Of a DNA stretch of 5,554 nt, positions 1 to 5,541 are shown one piece after another. The notes beneath the pieces were generated by a model that was given only the letters and a program-made list of their open reading frames with translations, did not search any database and was not told the DNA's origin. Both the position numbers and the translations under genes were made by a program. Position 1 is the stretch's first letter. Each line of letters opens with the position of its first letter. The DNA comes from Thermodesulfovibrionales bacterium (GTDB taxonomy: Bacteria; Nitrospirota; Thermodesulfovibrionia; Thermodesulfovibrionales; SM23-35): the NCBI GenBank assembly GCA_020053565.1, contig JAGVMY010000174.1, positions 1-5,554 on the forward strand, read 5' to 3'.

Positions 1-1954
1 ACAACAGCAATGTGTTGGTCCCCTTCAGCTTACTTTATCTGATGTAGCGGTCATAAGCCAGAGCCATTTTGGAATTACCGGGGCGGCTATAGCTATTGGT
101 GAGCAACCAATAAAAGGGTTGATAAGTCCTCAGGCAATGGCTCGAATGAGTGTTGGCGAGGCGCTCACAAATATTGTCTGGGCAAAAATGAGTGCACTTG
201 AAGATATTAAATGCTCAGGTAACTGGATGTGGGTGGCAAAACTTCCCGGTGAAGGTGCAAGGCTTTATGATGCTGCGATTGCATTGAGAGATGTAATGAC
301 TGAACTTAGTATCGCAATTGATGGAGGGAAAGATAGCCTCTCCATGGCAGCCATGGTTGTTGATTCATCTGGCAAGACTGAGATAGTCAAGACTCCTGGA
401 ACCCTTGTCATTTCTGCCTATGCCACATGCCCGGATACTACAAAGATTGTCACACCTGATATAAAAATGCCTGGTAAAAGCAAACTGCTTTATATTGATC
501 TCGGTCTTGGGAAATACAGAATTGGAGGAACTGCCTTAGCCCATGTCTATGGCCAGATCGGAAATGAATCTCCTGATCTGGATGACCCTCAGCTCCTCAA
601 ACGTACCTTTAATGCTGTGCAGAGGCTTATCACCGAAGACCTGATTCTCTCAGGTCATGACAGGAGTGACGGAGGATTAATAACGACACTCCTCGAGATG
701 GCCTTTGGGGGTAATTGTGGGATCGACATAAATATAGAAGATGAGAAGATAAGAAGGGATGAAGTTTTGAACTCAAGCAGTTCTCAACTTCTTAATTTCT
801 TAACTTCTGTAATTTCTCTTCTTTTTTCAGAAGAACTTGGTGTGGTAATCGAATATCTTTCTAAAAATGAAGACGTAATAACAGGTATTTTGAAAGATAA
901 CGGAATACCTTATCAGATAATCGGAAATACTACTTTAGAAAAAAAGATAGACATAAATATAAATGGTCATTCTGTTTTGAAAGAAGACATGAGGATACTC
1001 AGAGCTATCTGGGAAGAAACCAGTTATCAACTTGACAGGCTTCAGGCAAATCCTTATTGTGTTGATGAGGAAAGAAAGGTCAATTTTGACAGAAAAGGAC
1101 CTGAATATGTTCTAACATTTACTCCGCAAAAGACACCTCAAAGACTTTTCGAAATAGATGTCAAACCGAAAGTTGCTATCATCCGTGAAGAGGGAAGTAA
1201 TGGAGACCGTGAGATGACGTCAGCCTTTTATCAGGCTGGATTTGAGGTATGGGATATTGCAATGACAGACCTTCATGGAGGGAGGACAAACCTTGACGAT
1301 TTTAGGGGTATTGCTTTTGTGGGCGGGTTCAGTTATGCAGATGTCCTCGATTCGGCTAAAGGTTGGGCTGGAGTAATCAGGTTTCATAAAAAACTCTTTG
1401 AACAATTCCAGAGATTCTATGAAAGACCTGATACCTTTAGTCTTGGTGTCTGTAATGGTTGTCAGCTCATGGCACTCCTCGGCTGGGTACCATGGAAAGG
1501 AATTCCTGATACTATTCAACCGAGATTTATCCAGAATAAGTCAGGCAGATTTGAATCAAGGTTTTCAACAGTGCATATTGTACCGAGTCCTGCCATTATG
1601 CTCAGAGGAATGGAGGGTTCTACACTTGGTGTATGGGTTGCACATGGTGAGGGGAGAGTTTATTTTCCTAACAATGGAATACAGCAAGAGGTTATAAGAC
1701 AGTATCTTGCACCGATACGGTTTGTTGATGACAATGGAGACATTACCGGGACATATCCTTTTAATCCGAACGGCTCTCCTTCAGGCATAACAGCCCTCTG
1801 CTCTCCTGATGGGAGACACCTTGCAATGATGCCTCATCCTGAAAGAACATTTCTTAAATGGCAGTGGGCTTATATGCCGAAGGAATGGAAAAAGAACCTT
1901 GAAACGTCACCCTGGCTTACAATGTTCCGGAATGCAAGGGAGTGGTGCGGATGA
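1..1954 (+). CDS. purL: PurL, phosphoribosylformylglycinamidine (FGAM) synthase, large single-chain form, C-terminal half (5' end outside window)
   Basis: This enzyme converts FGAR, glutamine and ATP to FGAM in cytoplasmic de novo purine synthesis. The frame is open from base 2, and the residues before the TTG at 119 already match the family, so TTG 119 is internal and the gene enters from the left. About 650 residues are visible, against roughly 1,300 for the E. coli-type protein. In order they show the second AIR-synthase-like half, with VGEALTNI (about 150-170), GGKDSLSM (about 323-346) and DRSDGGL (about 659-679), then a C-terminal class I glutamine amidotransferase domain from about 1165. 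The nucleophile Cys is in LGVCNGCQL (codon 1451-1453), the conserved HGEGR is near 1645, and the catalytic His and Glu are in PHPER (1832-1846). The end (SPWLTMFRNAREW) is canonical. A Ser/Leu-rich stretch at 767-817 looks like an extra insert. The gene appears functional; no terminator is visible after the TGA. Confidence 0.97.
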   Translation, partial: QQQCVGPLQLTLSDVAVISQSHFGITGAAIAIGEQPIKGLISPQAMARMSVGEALTNIVWAKMSALEDIKCSGNWMWVAKLPGEGARLYDAAIALRDVMTELSIAIDGGKDSLSMAAMVVDSSGKTEIVKTPGTLVISAYATCPDTTKIVTPDIKMPGKSKLLYIDLGLGKYRIGGTALAHVYGQIGNESPDLDDPQLLKRTFNAVQRLITEDLILSGHDRSDGGLITTLLEMAFGGNCGIDINIEDEKIRRDEVLNSSSSQLLNFLTSVISLLFSEELGVVIEYLSKNEDVITGILKDNGIPYQIIGNTTLEKKIDININGHSVLKEDMRILRAIWEETSYQLDRLQANPYCVDEERKVNFDRKGPEYVLTFTPQKTPQRLFEIDVKPKVAIIREEGSNGDREMTSAFYQAGFEVWDIAMTDLHGGRTNLDDFRGIAFVGGFSYADVLDSAKGWAGVIRFHKKLFEQFQRFYERPDTFSLGVCNGCQLMALLGWVPWKGIPDTIQPRFIQNKSGRFESRFSTVHIVPSPAIMLRGMEGSTLGVWVAHGEGRVYFPNNGIQQEVIRQYLAPIRFVDDNGDITGTYPFNPNGSPSGITALCSPDGRHLAMMPHPERTFLKWQWAYMPKEWKKNLETSPWLTMFRNAREWCG

Positions 1955-2293
1955 ATTACTTCGTCTACCCGACCCTGTTGATATACAATCCCCTCCAGAG
2001 GCTTTGCTCTGATACATGAGGCTGTCAGCTCTTCTTATGATTGATTCCACTGTGTCGCCTAACTTTGCGAGGGTAGTGCCTAAGGAGACAGTAACCTGTA
2101 ACGTTTCACGTTCTATAGGAACGCTTGAGCTTCTTATTAATGAAAGGAATCTCTGGGCTGTGTCATGAAGCTGCTTTTTTCGAACATTGATTATTATTGC
2201 AACGAACTCATCTCCACCCCAGCGCCCGACAACATCGAACAGTCTTAAGCAGGCTGAAAGGGTTTTCCTGTAAAATTCTTCATTCAGAAACAT
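1907..2293 (-). pseudogene. Remnant of a GGDEF diguanylate cyclase domain, truncated at the 5' end and probably the 3' end
   Basis: GGDEF proteins make the second messenger c-di-GMP from two GTP. The remnant keeps the centre and end of the domain: RLFD (an RxxD product-inhibition site) exactly five residues before an intact GGDEF, then VTVSLGTTLA and RADSLMYQSKASG, all typical of the family. It lacks the N-terminal 40 or so residues (the DxLTGLxNR and FKxxND segments that bind substrate and metal). Upstream the frame runs only to a TGA at 2354-2356 and shows no such motifs, and I found none in the other reading frames on that strand back to about 2520. No sensor domain is present. The family match ends near 1985; the remaining residues read antisense into the last 48 bases of purL, so the native 3' end also seems lost. 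ATG 2293 is a convenient start, not a supported one. It is unlikely to be an active cyclase. Confidence 0.85.
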
Positions 2294-2529
2294 TGTGGTT
2301 AGATGTTCTCTTTTTGTTTGATGGTATTTGGCAGGTAGGGAAAAGTCAAGTTTTCACACTTGTTAATTAATTTTTCTAAAAGGTGAATTTGTAAACGATA
2401 TGGTTGTCTATAAGTTTATGACTGGGACCATATTCTTGCCGCATGGAGAAACATAATTTTGCCGATTTTCGTCTAAAAACCCATGATTTTGTGTCTGATT
2501 TTATAGGCAGTGGAACCTATAAGTTTGCC

Positions 2530-2556
2530 GAAAGTAAGAATTGTATTGTTACTTTC
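2530..2556. repeat. 27-bp near-perfect inverted repeat (hairpin or operator-like)
   Basis: The arms GAAAGTAA (2530-2537) and TTACTTTC (2549-2556) pair perfectly. After one G/G mismatch, AAT pairs with ATT around a TGT loop, giving 11 base pairs in all. There is no T-run on either side, so it is not a standard intrinsic terminator. It could be an operator, a hairpin in a transcript, or chance in A+T-rich sequence. Confidence 0.5.
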
Positions 2557-2685
2557 ACATAGAAAGTGGTATTTGGGTCAACTCTCTGCCCTCACTGATT
2601 TTTCACAGTACTCCTCACTTCTGAATAACCTGATAATTCTCTGTATTTCTTCCGGAAATTATTGTAAGCACATGTCTTCGTTCTT

Positions 2686-2732
2686 CCGATGCTTAACGCC
2701 TTACAGGGGAAGAGCGTTTTAACGAGCATCGG
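2686..2732. repeat. 47-bp imperfect inverted repeat
   Basis: The outer arms CCGATGCT (2686-2693) and AGCATCGG (2725-2732) are an exact 8-bp match. Inside them AACGC (2695-2699) pairs with GCGTT (2714-2718), leaving a 14-nt loop and an asymmetric bulge of 1 against 6 nt. No T-run follows. The layout faintly recalls a recombination-site hairpin, but the 3' core does not fit an integron attC consensus. Confidence 0.45.
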
Positions 2733-2817
2733 TTTGGTTCAGTGTTCTATTACTTAAATTTGGGGAATCCGGAGGGAATTTTAAAACGCATACTTCTTAA
2801 GTCACTTTTGTGAGAGT

Positions 2818-3177
2818 CTACCGTCTGTTATACTTTGTGGCACTGTTTTTAGACAATTCTACAGGATATTTCTTCTCATTCAATTCAATCTTTGCCAGCA
2901 CTTCTCTTTCGATATCAACTCCCAATGTATCAGCTAATCTTGCAAGATAGATAAACACATCTGCGATCTCCTGCTTTATCAGAGCCATATCTTTCTCAGA
3001 TTCAGTGATATGCCTTGATTGTTCCTCTGTCAGCCACTGGAATATCTCAAGGAGTTCAGCAACTTCAGCGGTAAGTGCCATTGTCAGATTTTTAGGACTG
3101 TGAAACTGTTACCAGTTTCTTGCTTCAGCAAAATCATAAAGCCTTTTCTGAATTGCCGTGATATCCATGTCACTCAT
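2818..3177 (-). pseudogene. MazG-like nucleotide pyrophosphohydrolase with an in-frame TAA at codon 23
   Basis: Proteins of this family (all-alpha NTP-PPase, dCTP-pyrophosphatase type) hydrolyse (d)NTPs to the monophosphate and pyrophosphate. Read from ATG 3177, the frame gives a typical 119-codon protein. The segment before the stop ends ...FAEARNW, and the segment after begins QFHSPKNLTMALTAEVAELL, so the family's RxWxxFHSPKNL block is continuous in one frame and is broken only by TAA (3109-3111) where a Glu or similar residue is usual. The Mg-binding glutamates E38xxE41 and E70xxD73 are all intact after the stop. ATG 3177 overlaps the upstream DprA-like gene by 8 nt (ATGAGTGA), which supports this start and translational coupling. 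Restart at ATG 3081 would give an 87-aa protein lacking the first helix, with no ribosome binding site visible. A nonsense mutation, readthrough or a sequencing error could each explain the stop. Confidence 0.88.
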
Positions 3178-3796
3178 ACCATTTATCGAAATTTTCCGGT
3201 GAAATAGTTTTTATTCCTGTCTCTATCAAACTCGTATTCTTCTCATCATCCGTGGTATAAACCCGTTTCCCCCATTTTAAGATCTCTTGGCAGAACTTTT
3301 CGGTCTTGCTTCCTGGTGCGGCATAAGGAATGAAAATAGCTGTTGCAAGCGCTGCAACGAAATAATTCCTTTTGACAGCCCTGTCCGAGGAGATACGTTT
3401 TTCTTTTCCTGAAAAGGGGGAAAGTATAAGTAATCGTCCATCTTCGAGAGGCTTTCTGTATTCTGGTTTAATCCGCATTCCCTCAATGCTGCGGGCAGGG
3501 CATATGATGACGGACTGTCGCCCCTTGAGAAGGATATTCAGGCACTCGCGCTCTATTGCTGAATGAAATCCACTGACTACGGCAATTCCGCTTCCCCGGA
3601 GCTGACGCAGAAGGTCATATGTCTTCAGAATGATATTGCCGGGGCATTTATTGGAACAGAATACGGCAAGGGATTGGTTTTGAAGGATATCTGGGTTCCC
3701 TATAGCAGCTAAGGTCTTGGGCGCATGGTGCCCAAGGTATCGACTTAGCGCTTCCGGATAGCTGCCGCTATTCTTATCAAGCATAGTTGAGTTCAT
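3170..3796 (-). CDS. Stand-alone DprA/Smf-like Rossmann-fold protein (208 aa)
   Basis: It resembles the Rossmann core of DprA/Smf (SLOG superfamily), the protein that loads RecA on incoming single-stranded DNA in transformation. Visible DprA-like landmarks are IAVVSGFHSAIERECL (residues 71-86, matching the VSG-A-GID region), a family-typical CPARSIEGMRI (99-109), KRNYFVAALA (142-151, the RN-x-I-x-LS region) and APGSKTEKFCQEIL...GKRVY (160-180, matching the SGSLxTA...GR region). There is no N-terminal SAM or C-terminal winged-helix domain, and several classic residues are replaced, so I would not call it a true DprA. It is close to the length of other short DprA-like proteins and looks intact. 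Its stop overlaps the MazG-like start by 8 nt, so the two probably form an operon. ATG 3796 has no clear ribosome binding site, and ATG 3784 (residue 5) is an alternative. Its substrate is unknown; DNA or a nucleotide ligand is plausible from the fold. Confidence 0.85.
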   Translation of the reverse strand: MNSTMLDKNSGSYPEALSRYLGHHAPKTLAAIGNPDILQNQSLAVFCSNKCPGNIILKTYDLLRQLRGSGIAVVSGFHSAIERECLNILLKGRQSVIICPARSIEGMRIKPEYRKPLEDGRLLILSPFSGKEKRISSDRAVKRNYFVAALATAIFIPYAAPGSKTEKFCQEILKWGKRVYTTDDEKNTSLIETGIKTISPENFDKWYE

Positions 3797-3806
3797 CTGC
3801 GTCTAA

Positions 3807-3862
3807 AACAATATGCTACTTTTACTCATTTATAACTTTCTGGTGCCTTGCAACATATTGTT
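3807..3862. promoter_or_regulatory. Inverted repeat with 9-bp arms upstream of the DprA-like gene, possible operator
   Basis: The arms AACAATATG (3807-3815) and CATATTGTT (3854-3862) are exact inverted copies 38 nt apart, in the A+T-rich gap just upstream of the DprA-like start at 3796. A TATAAA hexamer on the minus strand (3829-3834) lies between the arms, but the -35 candidates near it are poor (TTGCAA is only 13 nt away). The placement suits a repressor site flanking a promoter. Function is inferred only. Confidence 0.4.
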
Positions 3863-3883
3863 ATTATTGTCTTTTTTCATTTC

Positions 3884-3904
3884 TTTATTACTAAATTTAT
3901 TACT
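3884..3904. repeat. Tandem 9-bp direct repeat TTTATTACT
   Basis: TTTATTACT occurs at 3884-3892 and 3896-3904, separated by AAA, so the period is 12. It lies in the gap between the AlbA_2/AAA_4-like remnant and the DprA-like gene. It may be part of the regulatory region or simple A+T-rich sequence. Confidence 0.4.
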
Positions 3905-3925
3905 TTTTCGCGCTAACTTGCTGCA

Positions 3926-4162
3926 TTAAGTTAAAACCCAGACAGGGGTTCTTTTGGTGCCGGAATTTCTTATGGTTTTATCTTTTCTTGACATCTCATT
4001 AAGAAGATTGTTGATTTTTTTCAACTTCTGCTTTTCATCCAAGATATCCGGAAGCTTGCTCATGAGAAGCCTGTCGATATCCTGACGATTGGCTGAGCCG
4101 AATTCTCTGATAAAGTCGATAATCATTGCTTTGTAATATTTTTTGTCGAAACGTCTCGTGTG
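3926..4162 (-). pseudogene. C-terminal remnant of an AlbA_2/AAA_4 'RecG-like' putative DNA-binding protein
   Basis: The visible stretch (FDKKYYKAMIIDFIREFGSA, then RQDIDRLL, LPDILDEKQKLKKINNLL and TPVWVLT) matches from memory the winged-helix-like tail of large proteins often annotated as ATP-binding/RecG-related (AlbA_2/AAA_4) regulators or helicase-like factors. The tail is normally preceded by several hundred residues that are absent here. The similarity starts upstream of ATG 4126: in-frame codons back to 4162 still look like family sequence, and an in-frame TAA follows at 4163-4165. The gene therefore appears beheaded rather than naturally small. The break falls 4 nt after the stop of the 123-aa gene. 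A 66-aa peptide from ATG 4126 could still be made as a small helical DNA-binding protein, but no ribosome binding site is evident. Confidence 0.65.
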
Positions 4163-4166
4163 TTAT

Positions 4167-4538
4167 TCACTTTAGATGAAGCTGAGCTTTTTCTGCGAGC
4201 TCAATAGCTTTCAGCATTATTGCTGAATCTTCGTTGGGCCAACCGATAATGTTGGCGTGGCGCGGCGGGGTGTCATCAGGGTCTATAGATAACCCCGTTT
4301 CCCAAATAGACAATGCCTTGATATCAGCACGCCCTAACAAAGATTGAGACCTCAAGGTTCCACCGATAGACCAGATCTCACTTTCCGAAAGACTTGAAAT
4401 ACGAAAGATAGACAATCGTTTGTCCTTTGGGGGAATAAAGGCAGAATGTTTGACCGTGTGATCTGAGGAACGATAATGGTTTCTTGAGTAAATGTATCGC
4501 GCTAATGTTTCCTGCACCTCAATGTTATCCAAGACCAT
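4167..4538 (-). CDS. Conserved-looking 123-aa protein of unknown function with a PPRHANIIGWP motif
   Basis: I recognise this as a type of small cytoplasmic hypothetical protein but know no function for it. Conserved-looking blocks are HSAFIPP (31-37), LSIFR (42-46), ESEIWSIG (52-59), GRADIKA (69-75), DPDDTPPRHANIIGWP (86-101) and a C-terminal helix AIELAEKAQL (111-120). The RHAN-I-GWP block, with Arg, His and Trp in a loop after two acidic residues, could be a ligand-binding or catalytic site; that is a guess. There is no signal peptide or membrane segment. The start is 4 nt after the stop of the 170-aa gene; TAAGGA (4540-4545) contains that stop and sits 1 nt from the ATG, so translation probably depends on coupling. 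It appears intact. Its only clear partner is the upstream WDGYGA protein. Confidence 0.75.
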   Translation of the reverse strand: MVLDNIEVQETLARYIYSRNHYRSSDHTVKHSAFIPPKDKRLSIFRISSLSESEIWSIGGTLRSQSLLGRADIKALSIWETGLSIDPDDTPPRHANIIGWPNEDSAIMLKAIELAEKAQLHLK

Positions 4539-4542
4539 TTCC

Positions 4543-5055
4543 TTACGAATATAGTCGCCTGAGATGCTGAATTATCGCCAAAGGCAATGTATCTTCAAAA
4601 TATTCTGATCCATGTACTTTATTTCCAGAGAATATTCCGGCATAAGTAATTCTATGCTTGCCACCGACGCTGATGACAAAAACCTGTCCTTTGCCCTTGT
4701 GCCATTCGAAACCTATCTCACCGGTCGGCTCAGCCGTAATCTCAGGCATCCTTATCGAAGAAGGCAATAAATTTATTATCTTTTTAGCTTCTTCATAAGC
4801 ATCCTCAGAAATCGCTGCGGCACCATAACCATCCCAATCAGACTGAGAACATTCTCTGCAAACCTCAAGCAGCGAAATAAGGGCGTCATCCAGAGGTCGT
4901 CCGAATGTAATCGATTCAGATCCCCACATCTGCGCTATCTCTCGCTTGATCCCCTTTACTATTTTCCTTGAAGAATCTCCAAACCCTTCACTACTCGGTC
5001 TGATCCAGAATGGTGAACAATCAGAACCTATGCTTTGAATAGCCAAGTTGCTCAT
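4543..5055 (-). CDS. Conserved-looking 170-aa protein of unknown function with a WDGYGA motif
   Basis: The function is unknown to me. After a variable N-terminus, a helix (about 55-69, DDALISLLEVCREC) leads into DWDGYGAAAIS (73-83). Then come a helix, LP-x-x-IRMPEITAEPTGEIGFEW (97-118), a strand pair QVFVISVGGKHRITYAG (124-140) and HGSEYF (148-153). The layout suggests a small alpha/beta protein with a beta-sheet that could bind a partner. There is no signal peptide or membrane segment. Its ATG overlaps the TGA of the TIGR04255 remnant (ATGA), and AAAGGAG (minus strand, 5064-5070) is a strong ribosome binding site 8 nt away, so the start is secure and the gene can be translated although the gene upstream is broken. 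It sits directly upstream of the 123-aa gene. The native promoter of the set was probably lost with the 5' part of the first gene. Confidence 0.78.
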   Translation of the reverse strand: MSNLAIQSIGSDCSPFWIRPSSEGFGDSSRKIVKGIKREIAQMWGSESITFGRPLDDALISLLEVCRECSQSDWDGYGAAAISEDAYEEAKKIINLLPSSIRMPEITAEPTGEIGFEWHKGKGQVFVISVGGKHRITYAGIFSGNKVHGSEYFEDTLPLAIIQHLRRLYS

Positions 5056-5315
5056 TGGAATAACTCCTTTGTTTTTTCTGTTATGCTCGCAAAGAAAATC
5101 CTGTTTTTGAAATGACGCAATTTCTCAAGCGTTTGCCATGCCTCTTCTTCGCTAATCACTTCTTTTTGTCTGAATACGTCTATGTCCAGAATTATAGGTA
5201 TTAATTTAGGGTCTACAATCTGCTCGAACGCCTGGGTAATTATAGCCGCCGCATCAATCTCAGGGTCATGGATCACAACACGTGTTAAGAAACTGCACTG
5301 GAGACCTTGAGGCAA
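5052..5315 (-). pseudogene. C-terminal remnant of a TIGR04255-family protein
   Basis: The segment LTRVVIHDP, ITQAFEQ, PIILDIDVFRQKE and LRHFKNRIFFASITEKTKELF matches from memory the C-terminal part of TIGR04255-family proteins, which are usually about 250-270 aa and of unknown function. Only about 78 family-like residues remain (5052 to about 5288). The codons upstream, including the TTG at 5315, are antisense to the recombinase fragment and are not family sequence. The gene has lost roughly two thirds of its 5' end and any start of its own. Its stop overlaps the start of the WDGYGA gene (ATGA), so it was the first member of a tightly packed operon. The remaining part still carries the ribosome binding site for the next gene. 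Confidence 0.75.
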
Positions 5316-5504
5316 TACTGGAGAGAATATAAGCCGAAAACATGGTTGTTTGAAGGCTTTAAAGAAGGGCGATACATTTCAACAAGAACAGTGCAGGCAA
5401 TATTTGAACAGGCAAAAGAGAAAGCAAGTATCACCAAAGATGAGGTCGGATGTCCACGGGCTGTTGCCCAAATCCCATCTAAGCTCTTTTTAGATATGTC
5501 ATAA
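5289..5504 (+). pseudogene. Internal fragment of a tyrosine recombinase / phage-type integrase
   Basis: Tyrosine recombinases cut and rejoin DNA at specific sites. In-frame residues from 5289 (ETALETLRQYWREY), then WLFEG (5343-5357), ISTRTVQAIFEQAKEKA (about 5376-5426) and ITKD match the segment of the catalytic domain just before the HxLRH box. After about 5438 the match stops. The LRHSFATHLLE box and the Tyr nucleophile region are missing, and the frame ends at a TAA at 5502-5504. In another frame VHGL (about 5449-5460) appears at the place where the HxLRH box should begin, which suggests a frameshift followed by deletion. The 5' end is cut at an in-frame TAA (5286-5288), with no N-terminal SAM-like domain or first catalytic Arg. 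It cannot be active. Confidence 0.75.
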
Positions 5505-5525
5505 TAGGGAAACGACATTTTTACT

Positions 5526-5532
5526 AAGGAGA
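5526..5532 (+). promoter_or_regulatory. Ribosome binding site of the gene starting at the right edge
   Basis: AAGGAGA ends 9 nt before ATG 5542, a near-ideal Shine-Dalgarno match and spacing. It is the main reason to expect a gene start here. No convincing -35/-10 pair is visible upstream. Confidence 0.5.
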
Positions 5533-5541
5533 GACCGTACA

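Larger units (their letters stand above)
2294..2817. other. 524-bp stretch with no supported gene
   Basis: No recognisable protein, RNA gene or mobile-element end was found on either strand. A GTG-initiated 70-codon frame on the plus strand (2510-2722) has no ribosome binding site and resembles no family I know. The stretch contains two hairpin-forming inverted repeats (2530-2556 and 2686-2732) and a 10-base direct repeat CTATAAGTTT at 2408-2417 and 2517-2526. It lies between two broken genes, so it may be scar sequence whose coding content has decayed. Confidence 0.6.

Noticed and set aside
1220..1697. Two 99-codon frames inside purL (one on each strand)
   Set aside because: They lie wholly within the strongly conserved purL coding region and are shadows of it.
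2510..2722. A plus-strand 70-codon frame starting with GTG
   Set aside because: No ribosome binding site, no family resemblance, and its 3' end runs through a hairpin.
2686..2732. An integron attC site
   Set aside because: GCTTAAC fits the RYYYAAC core, but the matching GTTRRRY core is absent and the 47-bp length is short for attC. The nearby recombinase fragment shows no integron-specific features.
2807..2817. An intrinsic terminator after the MazG-like gene
   Set aside because: Only a 4-bp TCAC/GTGA stem is present, without a following T-run on the minus strand.
3019..3566. Short frames on both strands over the MazG-like and DprA-like genes
   Set aside because: They overlap recognisable proteins in other frames and show no motifs of their own.
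5464..5505. A promoter before the gene at the right edge
   Set aside because: CATAAT (5500-5505) could be a -10 box, but no -35 hexamer lies at 16-18 nt; TTGCCC is 30 nt away.
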